Assembly (NCBI GenBank): GCA_963966185.1
Contig: CAWZYM010000272.1
Location: forward strand, 479,501-543,500
Direction: 5' to 3'
Source of the DNA: Rhabditoides inermis
Lineage: Eukaryota; Nematoda; Chromadorea; Rhabditida; Rhabditidae
DNA length: 64,000 nt
Positions 26,562-41,592 of this stretch are shown here, one piece after another. The notes beneath the pieces were generated by a model, which saw only the letters and a program-made list of their open reading frames with translations, was not told the origin of the DNA and made no database searches. Made by a program: the position numbers and the translations under genes. Positions within the stretch are counted from its first letter, which is position 1, and each line of letters begins with the position of its first letter.

Positions 26562-26945
26562 ATGTCTGGACGTGGAAAGGGAGGCAAGGCCAAGTCTGGA
26601 GGAAAGGCCAAGTCGCGTTCGTCTCGCGCCGGACTTCAGTTCCCGGTCGGACGTCTCCACCGTATGCTCCGCAAGGGCAACTACGCCCAGCGCGTCGGAG
26701 CCGGAGCGCCCGTGTACCTCGCCGCCGTGCTTGAGTACCTGGCCGCTGAGGTTCTCGAGCTCGCCGGAAACGCCGCCCGCGACAACAAGAAGACCAGGAT
26801 CAACCCCCGCCATCTCCAGCTCGCTGTGCGCAACGACGAGGAGCTGAACAAGCTGCTCTCCGGAGTCACCATCGCCCAGGGAGGAGTGCTGCCCAACATC
26901 CAGGCCGTGCTTCTGCCCAAGAAGACCGGCGGTGACAAGGAGTAA
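26562..26945 (+). CDS. Histone H2A (unit 3)
   Basis: Same 127-aa protein. TATAAA at 26500; stem-loop 26979-26994. Full-length H4-H2A spacer. Confidence 0.99.
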   Translation: MSGRGKGGKAKSGGKAKSRSSRAGLQFPVGRLHRMLRKGNYAQRVGAGAPVYLAAVLEYLAAEVLELAGNAARDNKKTRINPRHLQLAVRNDEELNKLLSGVTIAQGGVLPNIQAVLLPKKTGGDKE

Positions 26946-27365
26946 GCGATCGCTCGCTACACCAACACCCAACCCAACGGCCCTCTTTAGGGCCACCTAT
27001 TTGTGAAACAAACTCACTAGTGAATCCTGACCGATTCACTATTCTCTTTCATTGATCTCTTGCCTTGTTTGAATAAAAGTATTCTAGTTTCCGTGCTGAT
27101 GAATTGTTTTGTGATGCAAACAAGTGTGTATGGTGGCTTGAAAGTGTAGAATATGTGATGGGATAAAAGGAGCTAGAATTTTAGTCTCATTCATTGTATT
27201 CATGCTATAAGCGTACAGTCACGCGCAAGTCGTGTTCGAAGGGTGTTTTCGAATGAAATATTGCTTCAACTAGAATACAATAAAGGTTTTTTTATGTGAT
27301 CATAGTTGCATTTGATGAGAAGATGTCTGTTTTGTCGTATGTGATGGACGTTGGATGAGTGGTGA

Positions 27366-27884
<519 letters not shown>

Positions 27885-28537
27885 ATGCCTTCGTGAACCC
27901 ACTCACATAGAACCCAACGGCCCTCTTTAGGGCCACCTATATGTGAAAGAAACTTATTGAATCTCACTGATTCACCATTCAATTGATCTCTTTATTAATA
28001 AACAATTTTGATCACTGCATTTGTTTGACGGTGATTTGTGTGAGAGGAGCTTCTTAGATAAACTGATGTGTGTTGTTAAAGCGATGTTGTTGGGATATTT
28101 ATAAGAAAGTTGTGCATATTGTATATAGTGATATTAGTATTGATCATTGCGTGGTGATAGTGTTGTTTGTAGAGAGTGTGTGAGTGACAGTACTGTGTTG
28201 TAGATGTGATGGTGATATATTTTCGCTCCCATGCTTCATATCTCTCTCAGGCAGGTACGGATAAGTGTGTCTCTCCTCACTACATAGGTCATTGTGCCGT
28301 CGTCATTCGATCGATCGATATACCGATGGTTGTTTTAAGAGTGACCGCAGGGGGTGAGAGAGAGAGGGGTGAGAAGACGTGGGTCGGGTCACTCACCACA
28401 TCACGCGACACTCGGTGAATCGCGCGCGCGATCCAAAGAGGGCGGAGCGACGAAACCCCGCCCTCCACCGACGGGGTATAAGATAGGGGAGGCGAGAGAA
28501 GGGGTACCACTCGGTTACACCGTCTGTCCCAGTTACC

Positions 28538-28909
28538 ATGCCGCCCAAGCCGTCCGCCAAGGGAGCCAAGAAGGCCGCCAAGTCGCAGAAGACCACCCGC
28601 ACCGGAGACAAGAAGAAGAGAAAGAGCCGCAAGGAGTCTTACTCTGTCTACATCTACCGTGTGCTGAAGCAGGTCCACCCCGACACCGGAGTCTCCTCCA
28701 AGGCCATGTCGATCATGAACTCGTTCGTCAACGACGTGTTCGAGCGCATCGCCGCCGAGGCCTCCCGTCTGGCCCACTACAACAAGAGGTCCACCATCTC
28801 CTCCCGCGAAATCCAGACCGCAGTCCGTCTTATCCTTCCTGGAGAGCTTGCCAAGCACGCCGTCTCTGAGGGCACCAAGGCCGTCACCAAGTACACTTCC
28901 TCCAAGTAA
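28538..28909 (+). CDS. Histone H2B (unit 3)
   Basis: Same 123-aa protein. It carries a unique silent change, ACCGCAGTC instead of ACCGCGGTC (about 28820). TATAAG at 28477; stem-loop 28940-28955. Confidence 0.99.
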   Translation: MPPKPSAKGAKKAAKSQKTTRTGDKKKRKSRKESYSVYIYRVLKQVHPDTGVSSKAMSIMNSFVNDVFERIAAEASRLAHYNKRSTISSREIQTAVRLILPGELAKHAVSEGTKAVTKYTSSK

Positions 28910-29383
28910 ATTGGAGTAGTGCTTCACAACCAACCCAACGGCCCTCTTTAGGGCCACCTATATGTGAAATCAAACTCATCTCGCTGTGTCGAGTCAATAG
29001 TCGTATTCGATCTCGTTTATTTTGCATCATAAAAATTTATGTCCTCATATCTTGTTTTGTAGTGTTGGTTGGGAATTTCGAGGTGAATTGATGCTGTGCA
29101 ACAGAAACTCGTTGCAAAGAGCTGTATTGAACAGTACAGTGTGTCGCTGTTTTGTGATGACGGAATTGGGAAATGAAGAGAATCTTTGTTTAGTAGTGTA
29201 CTGTATCTTCTGTAATATTTGAATGGTTTGGGATGAATCGATAACAAAGCAGGACGGACGCCTGGTGAGAGAGAGACGCCGAGTGAGAGTTTTGGCGCGC
29301 TTTTTGGGGTCCCTCGTCGGTCGGGAGCTGGGTGGAGTGGCATATATGCGGGCGCCGCGGAGAAGTCATCATCTCATTCGTGA

Positions 29384-29707
<324 letters not shown>

Positions 29708-30332
29708 GTCGTCCGATCTCAATGAGACCACCAAACCAACCCAACAGCCCTCTTTAGGGCTACCTATATGTGAAACAAACTATTGAATCTTTTGATTCAA
29801 CTGATCTCTCTTTTTGTGATAAATCTTTGTGCATTTATTTTGACTCGTTTCACTACTGAAGGAGGGAATTTGTCTTGCTGTTGACTGAGATTTGTTTGGT
29901 GGATGGGTGCTTACCGCAATTTTCCTGGTTTGTAATTGTTAATGAAATTCGGCAAATTTGTTGTAAATTATTTACCTGTTCAGTGTAAAAGTATCCTCTT
30001 ATTCAAATTTAACTCATTGTGATGTGAGGCTGAATGAATTCACTGTTTTATCCTGTCTCTACTACCCACTATACAGTAGTGTAATCAATATTCCCACAAT
30101 CTCACTGCATAAACTCGATTCGATCGATAAGACACATCTGCCCTGTGCACAGTGTGCTCTATTTCTCTACACTCTCCGAGAGACGCCGTCTCTCGCTTCG
30201 CCTAGGCAGGGTCGCGCGTCTCTCGCTTCGCGCCAAGTGGGCGGGGCATAGTCAGCTCGCCCGAGTTGGGTATAAAGGGAGGCTGCCGGATCACTCGGGC
30301 ATCGAGTTTTCTCTCGTACATCGCTGCTCATC

Positions 30333-30716
30333 ATGTCTGGACGTGGAAAGGGAGGCAAGGCCAAGTCTGGAGGAAAGGCCAAGTCGCGTTCGTCTCGCGC
30401 CGGACTTCAGTTCCCGGTCGGACGTCTCCACCGTATGCTCCGCAAGGGCAACTACGCCCAGCGCGTCGGAGCCGGAGCGCCCGTGTACCTCGCCGCCGTG
30501 CTTGAGTACCTGGCCGCTGAGGTTCTCGAGCTCGCCGGAAACGCCGCCCGCGACAACAAGAAGACCAGGATCAACCCCCGCCATCTCCAGCTCGCTGTGC
30601 GCAACGACGAGGAGCTGAACAAGCTGCTCTCCGGAGTCACCATCGCCCAGGGAGGAGTGCTGCCCAACATCCAGGCCGTGCTTCTGCCCAAGAAGACCGG
30701 CGGTGACAAGGAGTAA
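30333..30716 (+). CDS. Histone H2A (unit 4)
   Basis: Same 127-aa protein. TATAAA at 30271; stem-loop 30750-30765. Confidence 0.99.
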   Translation: MSGRGKGGKAKSGGKAKSRSSRAGLQFPVGRLHRMLRKGNYAQRVGAGAPVYLAAVLEYLAAEVLELAGNAARDNKKTRINPRHLQLAVRNDEELNKLLSGVTIAQGGVLPNIQAVLLPKKTGGDKE

Positions 30717-31136
30717 GCGATCGCTCGCTACACCAACACCCAACCCAACGGCCCTCTTTAGGGCCACCTATTTGTGAAACAAACTCACTAGTGAATCCTG
30801 ACCGATTCACTATTCTCTTTCATTGATCTCTTGCCTTGTTTGAATAAAAGTATTCTAGTTTCCGTGCTGATGAATTGTTTTGTGATGCAAACAAGTGTGT
30901 ATGGTGGCTTGAAAGTGTAGAATATGTGATGGGATAAAAGGAGCTAGAATTTTAGTCTCATTCATTGTATTCATGCTATAAGCGTACAGTCACGCGCAAG
31001 TCGTGTTCGAAGGGTGTTTTCGAATGAAATATTGCTTCAACTAGAATACAATAAAGGTTTTTTTATGTGATCATAGTTGCATTTGATGAGAAGATGTCTG
31101 TTTTGTCGTATGTGATGGACGTTGGATGAGTGGTGA

Positions 31137-31655
<519 letters not shown>

Positions 31656-32308
31656 ATGCCTTCGTGAACCCACTCACATAGAACCCAACGGCCCTCTTTA
31701 GGGCCACCTATATGTGAAAGAAACTTATTGAATCTCACTGATTCACCATTCAATTGATCTCTTTATTAATAAACAATTTTGATCACTGCATTTGTTTGAC
31801 GGTGATTTGTGTGAGAGGAGCTTCTTAGATAAACTGATGTGTGTTGTTAAAGCGATGTTGTTGGGATATTTATAAGAAAGTTGTGCATATTGTATATAGT
31901 TATATTAGTATTGATCATTGCGTGGTGATAGTGTTGTTTGTAGAGAGTGTGTGAGTGACAGTACTGTGTTGTAGATGTGATGGTGATATATTTTCGCTCC
32001 CATGCTTCATATCTCTCTCAGGCAGGTACGGATAAGTGTGTCTCTCCTCACTACATAGGTCATTGTGCCGTCGTCATTCGATCGATCGATATACCGATGG
32101 TTGTTTTAAGAGTGACCGCAGGGGGTGAGAGAGAGAGGGGTGAGAAGACGTGGGTCGGGTCACTCACCACATCACGCGACACTCGGTGAATCGCGCGCGC
32201 GATCCAAAGAGGGCGGAGCGACGAAACCCCGCCCTCCACCGACGGGGTATAAGATAGGGGAGGCGAGAGAAGGGGTACCACTCGGTTACACCGTCTGTCG
32301 CAGTTACC

Positions 32309-32680
32309 ATGCCGCCCAAGCCGTCCGCCAAGGGAGCCAAGAAGGCCGCCAAGTCGCAGAAGACCACCCGCACCGGAGACAAGAAGAAGAGAAAGAGCCG
32401 CAAGGAGTCTTACTCTGTCTACATCTACCGTGTGCTGAAGCAGGTCCACCCCGACACCGGAGTCTCCTCCAAGGCCATGTCGATCATGAACTCGTTCGTC
32501 AACGACGTGTTCGAGCGCATCGCCGCCGAGGCCTCCCGTCTGGCCCACTACAACAAGAGGTCCACCATCTCCTCCCGCGAAATCCAGACCGCGGTCCGTC
32601 TTATCCTTCCTGGAGAGCTTGCCAAGCACGCCGTCTCTGAGGGCACCAAGGCCGTCACCAAGTACACTTCCTCCAAGTAA
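32309..32680 (+). CDS. Histone H2B (unit 4)
   Basis: Same 123-aa protein. The leader reads TGTCGCAG, a C-to-G change shared with unit 5 only. TATAAG at 32248; stem-loop 32711-32726. Confidence 0.99.
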   Translation: MPPKPSAKGAKKAAKSQKTTRTGDKKKRKSRKESYSVYIYRVLKQVHPDTGVSSKAMSIMNSFVNDVFERIAAEASRLAHYNKRSTISSREIQTAVRLILPGELAKHAVSEGTKAVTKYTSSK

Positions 32681-33158
32681 ATTGGAGTAGTGCTTCACAA
32701 CCAACCCAACGGCCCTCTTTAGGGCCACCTATATGTGAAATCAAACTCATCTCGCTGTGTCGAGTCAATAGTCGTATTCGATCTCGTTTATTTTGCATCA
32801 TAAAAATTTATGTCCTCATATCTTGTTTTGTAGTGTTGGTTGGGAATTTCGAGGTGAATTGATGCTGTGCAACAGAAACTCGTTGCAAAGAGCTGTATTG
32901 AACAGTACAGTGTGTCGCTGTTTTGTGATGACGGAATTGGGAAATGAAGAGAATCTTTGTTTAGTAGTGTACTGTATCTTCTGTAATATTTGAATGTCTT
33001 GGTCTAGATGAATCGATAACAAAGCAGGACGGACGCCTGGTGAGAGAGAGACGCCGAGTGAGAGTTTTGGCGCGCTTTTTGGGGTCCCTCGTCGGTCGGG
33101 AGCTGGGTGGAGTGGCATATATGCGGGCGCCGCGGAGAAGTCATCATCTCATTCGTGA

Positions 33159-33482
<324 letters not shown>

Positions 33483-34107
33483 GTCGTCCGATCTCAATGA
33501 GACCACCAAACCAACCCAACAGCCCTCTTTAGGGCTACCTATATGTGAAACAAACTATTGAATCTTTTGATTCAACTGATCTCTCTTTTTGTGATAAATC
33601 TTTGTGCATTTATTTTGACTCGTTTCACTACTGAAGGAGGGAATTTGTCTTGCTGTTGACTGAGATTTGTTTGGTGGATGGGTGCTTACCGCAATTTTCC
33701 TGGTTTGTAATTGTTAATGAAATTCGGCAAATTTGTTGTAAATTATTTACCTGTTCAGTGTAAAAGTATCCTCTTATTCAAATTTAACTCATTGTGATGT
33801 GAGGCTGAATGAATTCACTGTTTTATCCTGTCTCTACTACCCACTATACAGTAGTGTAATCAATATTCCCACAATCTCACTGCATAAACTCGATTCGATC
33901 GATAAGACACATCTGCCCTGTGCACAGTGTGCTCTATTTCTCTACACTCTCCGAGAGACGCCGTCTCTCGCTTCGCCTAGGCAGGGTCGCGCGTCTCTCG
34001 CTTCGCGCCAAGTGGGCGGGGCATAGTCAGCTCGCCCGAGTTGGGTATAAAGGGAGGCTGCCGGATCACTCGGGCATCGAGTTTTCTCTCGTACATCGCT
34101 GCTCATC

Positions 34108-34491
34108 ATGTCTGGACGTGGAAAGGGAGGCAAGGCCAAGTCTGGAGGAAAGGCCAAGTCGCGTTCGTCTCGCGCCGGACTTCAGTTCCCGGTCGGACGT
34201 CTCCACCGTATGCTCCGCAAGGGCAACTACGCCCAGCGCGTCGGAGCCGGAGCGCCCGTGTACCTCGCCGCCGTGCTTGAGTACCTGGCCGCTGAGGTTC
34301 TCGAGCTCGCCGGAAACGCCGCCCGCGACAACAAGAAGACCAGGATCAACCCCCGCCATCTCCAGCTCGCTGTGCGCAACGACGAGGAGCTGAACAAGCT
34401 GCTCTCCGGAGTCACCATCGCCCAGGGAGGAGTGCTGCCCAACATCCAGGCCGTGCTTCTGCCCAAGAAGACCGGCGGTGACAAGGAGTAA
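34108..34491 (+). CDS. Histone H2A (unit 5)
   Basis: Same 127-aa protein. TATAAA at 34046; stem-loop 34525-34540. Confidence 0.99.
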   Translation: MSGRGKGGKAKSGGKAKSRSSRAGLQFPVGRLHRMLRKGNYAQRVGAGAPVYLAAVLEYLAAEVLELAGNAARDNKKTRINPRHLQLAVRNDEELNKLLSGVTIAQGGVLPNIQAVLLPKKTGGDKE

Positions 34492-34911
34492 GCGATCGCT
34501 CGCTACACCAACACCCAACCCAACGGCCCTCTTTAGGGCCACCTATTTGTGAAACAAACTCACTAGTGAATCCTGACCGATTCACTATTCTCTTTCATTG
34601 ATCTCTTGCCTTGTTTGAATAAAAGTATTCTAGTTTCCGTGCTGATGAATTGTTTTGTGATGCAAACAAGTGTGTATGGTGGCTTGAAAGTGTAGAATAT
34701 GTGATGGGATAAAAGGAGCTAGAATTTTAGTCTCATTCATTGTATTCATGCTATAAGCGTACAGTCACGCGCAAGTCGTGTTCGAAGGGTGTTTTCGAAT
34801 GAAATATTGCTTCAACTAGAATACAATAAAGGTTTTTTTATGTGATCATAGTTGCATTTGATGAGAAGATGTCTGTTTTGTCGTATGTGATGGACGTTGG
34901 ATGAGTGGTGA

Positions 34912-35430
<519 letters not shown>

Positions 35431-36083
35431 ATGCCTTCGTGAACCCACTCACATAGAACCCAACGGCCCTCTTTAGGGCCACCTATATGTGAAAGAAACT
35501 TATTGAATCTCACTGATTCACCATTCAATTGATCTCTTTATTAATAAACAATTTTGATCACTGCATTTGTTTGACGGTGATTTGTGTGAGAGGAGCTTCT
35601 TAGATAAACTGATGTGTGTTGTTAAAGCGATGTTGTTGGGATATTTATAAGAAAGTTGTGCATATTGTATATAGTGATATTAGTATTGATCATTGCGTGG
35701 TGATAGTGTTGTTTGTAGAGAGTGTGTGAGTGACAGTACTGTGTTGTAGATGTGATGGTGATATATTTTCGCTCCCATGCTTCATATCTCTCTCAGGCAG
35801 GTACGGATAAGTGTGTCTCTCCTCACTACATAGGTCATTGTGCCGTCGTCATTCGATCGATCGATATACCGATGGTTGTTTTAAGAGTGACCGCAGGGGG
35901 TGAGAGAGAGAGGGGTGAGAAGACGTGGGTCGGGTCACTCACCACATCACGCGACACTCGGTGAATCGCGCGCGCGATCCAAAGAGGGCGGAGCGACGAA
36001 ACCCCGCCCTCCACCGACGGGGTATAAGATAGGGGAGGCGAGAGAAGGGGTACCACTCGGTTACACCGTCTGTCGCAGTTACC

Positions 36084-36455
36084 ATGCCGCCCAAGCCGTC
36101 CGCCAAGGGAGCCAAGAAGGCCGCCAAGTCGCAGAAGACCACCCGCACCGGAGACAAGAAGAAGAGAAAGAGCCGCAAGGAGTCTTACTCTGTCTACATC
36201 TACCGTGTGCTGAAGCAGGTCCACCCCGACACCGGAGTCTCCTCCAAGGCCATGTCGATCATGAACTCGTTCGTCAACGACGTGTTCGAGCGCATCGCCG
36301 CCGAGGCCTCCCGTCTGGCCCACTACAACAAGAGGTCCACCATCTCCTCCCGCGAAATCCAGACCGCGGTCCGTCTTATCCTTCCTGGAGAGCTTGCCAA
36401 GCACGCCGTCTCTGAGGGCACCAAGGCCGTCACCAAGTACACTTCCTCCAAGTAA
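36084..36455 (+). CDS. Histone H2B (unit 5)
   Basis: Same 123-aa protein, TGTCGCAG leader as in unit 4. TATAAG at 36023; stem-loop 36486-36501. Last H2B of the array. Confidence 0.99.
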   Translation: MPPKPSAKGAKKAAKSQKTTRTGDKKKRKSRKESYSVYIYRVLKQVHPDTGVSSKAMSIMNSFVNDVFERIAAEASRLAHYNKRSTISSREIQTAVRLILPGELAKHAVSEGTKAVTKYTSSK

Positions 36456-36933
36456 ATTGGAGTAGTGCTTCACAACCAACCCAACGGCCCTCTTTAGGGC
36501 CACCTATATGTGAAATCAAACTCATCTCGCTGTGTCGAGTCAATAGTCGTATTCGATCTCGTTTATTTTGCATCATAAAAATTTATGTCCTCATATCTTG
36601 TTTTGTAGTGTTGGTTGGGAATTTCGAGGTGAATTGATGCTGTGCAACAGAAACTCGTTGCAAAGAGCTGTATTGAACAGTACAGTGTGTCGCTGTTTTG
36701 TGATGACGGAATTGGGAAATGAAGAGAATCTTTGTTTAGTAGTGTACTGTATCTTCTGTAATATTTGAATGTCTTGGTCTAGATGAATCGATAACAAAGC
36801 AGGACGGACGCCTGGTGAGAGAGAGACGCCGAGTGAGAGTTTTGGCGCGCTTTTTGGGGTCCCTCGTCGGTCGGGAGCTGGGTGGAGTGGCATATATGCG
36901 GGCGCCGCGGAGAAGTCATCATCTCATTCGTGA

Positions 36934-37257
<324 letters not shown>

Positions 37258-37882
37258 GTCGTCCGATCTCAATGAGACCACCAAACCAACCCAACAGCCC
37301 TCTTTAGGGCTACCTATATGTGAAACAAACTATTGAATCTTTTGATTCAACTGATCTCTCTTTTTGTGATAAATCTTTGTGCATTTATTTTGACTCGTTT
37401 CACTACTGAAGGAGGGAATTTGTCTTGCTGTTGACTGAGATTTGTTTGGTGGATGGGTGCTTACCGCAATTTTCCTGGTTTGTAATTGTTAATGAAATTC
37501 GGCAAATTTGTTGTAAATTATTTACCTGTTCAGTGTAAAAGTATCCTCTTATTCAAATTTAACTCATTGTGATGTGAGGCTGAATGAATTCACTGTTTTA
37601 TCCTGTCTCTACTACCCACTATACAGTAGTGTAATCAATATTCCCACAATCTCACTGCATAAACTCGATTCGATCGATAAGACACATCTGCCCTGTGCAC
37701 AGTGTGCTCTATTTCTCTACACTCTCCGAGAGACGCCGTCTCTCGCTTCGCCTAGGCAGGGTCGCGCGTCTCTCGCTTCGCGCCAAGTGGGCGGGGCATA
37801 GTCAGCTCGCCCGAGTTGGGTATAAAGGGAGGCTGCCGGATCACTCGGGCATCGAGTTTTCTCTCGTACATCGCTGCTCATC

Positions 37883-38267
37883 ATGTCTGGACGTGGAAAG
37901 GGAGGCAAGGGCCAAGTCTGGAGGAAAGGCCAAGTCGCGTTCGTCTCGCGCCGGACTTCAGTTCCCGGTCGGACGTCTCCACCGTATGCTCCGCAAGGGC
38001 AACTACGCCCAGCGCGTCGGAGCCGGAGCGCCCGTGTACCTCGCCGCCGTGCTTGAGTACCTGGCCGCTGAGGTTCTCGAGCTCGCCGGAAACGCCGCCC
38101 GCGACAACAAGAAGACCAGGATCAACCCCCGCCATCTCCAGCTCGCTGTGCGCAACGACGAGGAGCTGAACAAGCTGCTCTCCGGAGTCACCATCGCCCA
38201 GGGAGGAGTGCTGCCCAACATCCAGGCCGTGCTTCTGCCCAAGAAGACCGGCGGTGACAAGGAGTAA
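37883..38267 (+). pseudogene. Frameshifted histone H2A (unit 6)
   Basis: Nucleotide-identical to the other H2A copies except for one extra G (CAAGGGCC against CAAGGCC at about 37909-37911). Translation from the normal ATG leaves the H2A frame after about ten residues ([10 protein letters not shown]). TATAAA (37821), leader and stem-loop (38301-38316) are intact, so it should still be transcribed and processed. An open frame from 37695 enters the H2A frame past the insertion, but its long N-terminal extension comes from promoter sequence. Probably a pseudogene at the array edge; an assembly or base-calling error is the alternative. Confidence 0.85.
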
Positions 38268-38363
38268 GCGATCGCTCGCTACACCAACACCCAACCCAAC
38301 GGCCCTCTTTAGGGCCACCTATTTGTGAAACAAACTCACTAGTGAATCCTGACCGATTCACTA

Positions 38364-38465
38364 TTTTCTCTTAAAAGTACTTGCGTAAAGATATTCACTT
38401 TGTCTTAACCCAATGCAACAAAAGCACATGCATAAAACGTTTACAAATACTAACACCAACCTGAG

Positions 38466-38562
<97 letters not shown>

Positions 38563-38741
38563 TTCTCCATTCTAATATTGACGTTATTCGTTTGTATCCT
38601 TGTATTACAAATGTTACTTCAACACAACAGTCCGGTATGCGCAAGTTTGTGTTAGTATTTGTAAACGTTTTATGCATGTGCTTTTGTTGCATTGGGTTAA
38701 GACAAAGTGAATATCTTTACGCAAGTACTTTTAAGAGAAAA
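38364..38741. mobile_element. Foldback element, family A, at the right end of the histone array
   Basis: Left arm 38364-38457 (TTTTCTCTTAAAAGTACTTG onward) and right arm about 38643-38741 are near-perfect inverted repeats. Between them lie a (CT)n tract (38467-38566) and unrelated sequence. It replaces the H2A 3' flank shortly after the stem-loop, at ACTATT. Confidence 0.85.
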
Positions 38742-38856
38742 TGTATGTGCTTTTGTTAAATTTCATTGAAATTTTTACTATACGCTGAAGTATGACTACT
38801 CATCTTTACGTCTCACTGTCTCACTATCTCACTGATTTCTCTCCCGCTATTGTTCT

Positions 38857-39178
38857 CTCTCTCTCACTCTCTCACTCACTCATACACTCACTTATACACT
38901 CACTCACTCACTCACTCACTCACTCAATCACTCACTCACTCTCTCACTCACTCATACACTCACTTATACACTCACTCACTCACTCACTCACTCACTCACT
39001 CACTCACTCACTCACTCACTCACTCACTCACTCACTCACTCACTCACTCACTCACTCACTCACTCACTCACTCACTCACTCACTCACTCACTCACTCACT
39101 CACTCACTCACTCACTCACTCACTCACTCACTCACTCACTCACTCACTCACTCACTCACTCACTCACTCGCTCACTCG
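38857..39178. repeat. (ACTC)n tetranucleotide array
   Basis: More than 60 copies of ACTC/CTCA with a few ATAC interruptions, followed by CT-rich sequence to about 39295. Open frames encoding Thr-His-Ser-Leu repeats are by-products. Confidence 0.95.
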
Positions 39179-39231
39179 CTCTCTTCTTTCTCCCCTGTTC
39201 TTTCTCTCTCTGCTCTCTCTGCTCTCTCTGC

Positions 39232-39278
<47 letters not shown>

Positions 39279-39299
39279 TTCTGTTCTCTCTCTTTGAAG

Positions 39300-39840
39300 A
39301 TCACAAGTATTCACGAATTGTCTTTACGTTTCAAAAAACGTTTTTACATGTTTTCTACCAGTCGGTATCGCGCCTCGCTTACTTATAGTGAGCCAGCCAA
39401 AATATGCAAACCCGGCGCGAATTAGACGCTGGCGGCGGCAAGGCTGGCTAGACGCTGGGTGCAAGTTGGGTGCACGTTGGAAAAAGTCGGCGGTCAGCGT
39501 GACGGGAAGGAAGCGCTGGCCTCTCGCCTCTTGGGTGCGCGCGATCGCTCATAACTTCTTTCGGAGAAGAGATACAAAAAAGCCACCGACCAGTGAAATG
39601 GCCTACGGAACGGTGCGAATCTAACTAACATGGTTTGGATGAGTTCACATGGTTGCTAACATGACCTTTGGGTATCGCTTATTGAAAATTCTGGCGCGAG
39701 CCCTATCCTAAGCCAAAAGAGAGGGCGCTGCGCGCCCTCTCTAATTTTCATTTACACTTAGTCTTCTCTGTCACCCTCTCCCCTTCCTCCCTCTTCCTTT
39801 CCCTTTCTCCTCTCTTCTCTTTCTCGCTTTCCCTCTAACC
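39300..39840. other. No gene recognised
   Basis: Contains a short palindrome AGAGGGCGCTGCGCGCCCTCT at about 39719-39739 and a CT-rich stretch at 39765-39835. No coding exons seen. Confidence 0.4.
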
Positions 39841-40378
39841 TGCACGCATAGCTTTCCCTAACCCGGGAGCATATAGCATCGTTCCATGAGTGACTTTGTA
39901 TATGAAAGTGACGTCATTGATAAAACGACGGGACTCGAGAGTTTCAAGTCCCAGCAGGCGGAGACGCTCAGAGTATCCAAGAGATAGGTGACCAGCTCGT
40001 TGGCAGATGGCGACGGGTAAAGTACCTTTGCACACCTTCAAGCAGATTCACCAAACGCACGCTATACTCGGCGCCAGAGCGATAGTTTTCGATCTACCTC
40101 GCTTGCAGTTAGAAATACGGTGCCATAACCGTCTGCCTCTCTTGTTTTGCGCGCTATTGCCGAGAGCTGACTCTCCGGCTTCCTCTGATCTACCCCACCG
40201 CGCGCAACTTACACGGGCGGCCCACGCACTTAAGGTGGCCGATTCTTATGCAATTAAGCCACTATACACAACTTTTCACGCTGAATCCGAATATGACCAT
40301 AACTTTCCCAAAATAGCACTTTGAAAGGAGTTCGGCCACGTGCCGAATAGACTACCCTTGAAAACGACCGGTGAAACA

Positions 40379-40452
40379 ACAGCGGCGTGGCGGAATGGTT
40401 AGTGAGTTAGGAAATCGGAAATGACGGTCGGCGGTTCTATTCCCCCTGCTGT
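40379..40452 (+). pseudogene. tRNA-like sequence in left foldback arm
   Basis: A 74-nt segment whose ends pair (ACAGCGG with CTGCTGT, one G-T). Its A-box-like TGGCGGAATGG and B-box-like GGTTCTATTCC have near-normal spacing. The anticodon arm cannot be folded convincingly, so it is a tRNA-derived relic or SINE head, not a functional tRNA. Confidence 0.5.
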
Positions 40453-40605
40453 CACTAGTTTTTGCAGTGCGTCTAGATCAAAGCTTATAACAGTTTATTG
40501 TTGTTTTGTTAACAACGATGTTTTTGCATAACCATACAATTGAAATTATGTAAAATCCAATTGGAGGGTATGGTGGCGAGGATAAAATTTGCAAAAAACC
40601 TGGTG

Positions 40606-40679
40606 ACAGCAGGGGGAATAGAACCGCCGACCGTCATTTCCGATTTCCTAACTCACTAACCATTCCGCCACGCCGCTGT
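40606..40679 (-). pseudogene. tRNA-like sequence in right foldback arm
   Basis: Exact reverse complement of the tRNA-like segment at 40379-40452. The two would be transcribed toward each other if the internal Pol III boxes work. Confidence 0.5.
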
Positions 40680-41376
40680 TGTTTCACCGGTCGTTTTCAA
40701 GGGTAGTCTATTCGGCACGTGGCCGAACTCCTTTCAAAGTGCTATTTTGGGAAAGTTATGGTCATATTCGGATTCAGCGTGAAAAGTTGTGTATAGGTTC
40801 TTAATTGCATAAGAATCGGCCACCTTAAGTGCGTGGGCCGCCCGTGTTATTGCGAGCATAGAATTATAGTTGGGTCCCACAACTCAGTACAATATTCCAA
40901 TTTGCATCGGAAATATGTAACATATGCTCTCACTAAGACAGTGAGATTTCGCGTGTGATATGCTCTCAGAAAGTTTTTGATCGACCACAGGGCGTTGTTT
41001 GCTATACGAGAGATATGAGTGTCAAAGCCAAGACTGTCAGAGATCCATACACCTAAGTCTTTCACGCAGACAGTGGCTTCGAGAGGTGTGCCGCCAGCGC
41101 AATACACAAAACGCGGATTTCTTTTACCCGAGTGAAGAATGTAGGCTTTAGAGATTGAAACGGTGAGTCTCCACTTGCGCGACCAATTGTTAACCGCGTC
41201 TACTGCAGCCTGAAAGGCGGAGTGCGCCGACACATCAGACGGGTCAAACGAGAAATAGACCTTGAGGTCATCCGCATACAACACGCAGTGCATACCAGTT
41301 GGAAGTGATCTCACTATGTCGTTTATATAGATGTTAAACAAGAGAGGGCCAAGACAGCTGCCCTGAGGCACACCAC

Positions 41377-41539
41377 ATCCACAAGTTACCGGACACTCTA
41401 TCTTCATTAGGTCGATATAGGCGGAATGCTGGCACAGATGCGCTTTTATCGGACAATCCGACTGGCCAGTCAGCGGGTTGATGTTATCGACAGAACCTGG
41501 AACTCACTCTTTCTCTCTCTCACACACTTTTTCTCTCGA

Positions 41540-41592
<53 letters not shown>

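Larger units (their letters stand above)
40212..40846. mobile_element. 635-bp foldback element with TTA target duplication
   Basis: Arms 40212-40455 and 40603-40846 are almost perfect inverted repeats of about 244 bp, starting CACGGGCGGCCCACGCAC. TTA flanks both sides (40209-40211 and 40847-40849). It is inserted in the LINE and therefore younger than it. Each arm contains a tRNA-like sequence. Confidence 0.88.
39841..41376 (-). mobile_element. Truncated non-LTR retrotransposon (CR1/Jockey-like RT), interrupted
   Basis: On the minus strand 41376-40850 encodes a reverse-transcriptase segment with GVPQGSCLGPLLFNIYINDI, then YADDLKVYF (the catalytic YxDD box) and WSRKWRLTVSISKA. The downstream part, 40208-39841, continues with LEGVQRYFTRR and YSERLRLLGLETLESRRF, the usual post-RT tail, in shifted frames. 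The 5' half (endonuclease and RT start) is missing, as for a typical 5'-truncated LINE copy. A 635-bp foldback element splits it at 40212-40846. Frameshifts make it inactive. Confidence 0.85.

Noticed and set aside
38792..39425. Thr-His-Ser-Leu repeat frames
   Set aside because: Direct translation of the (ACTC)n array in several frames.
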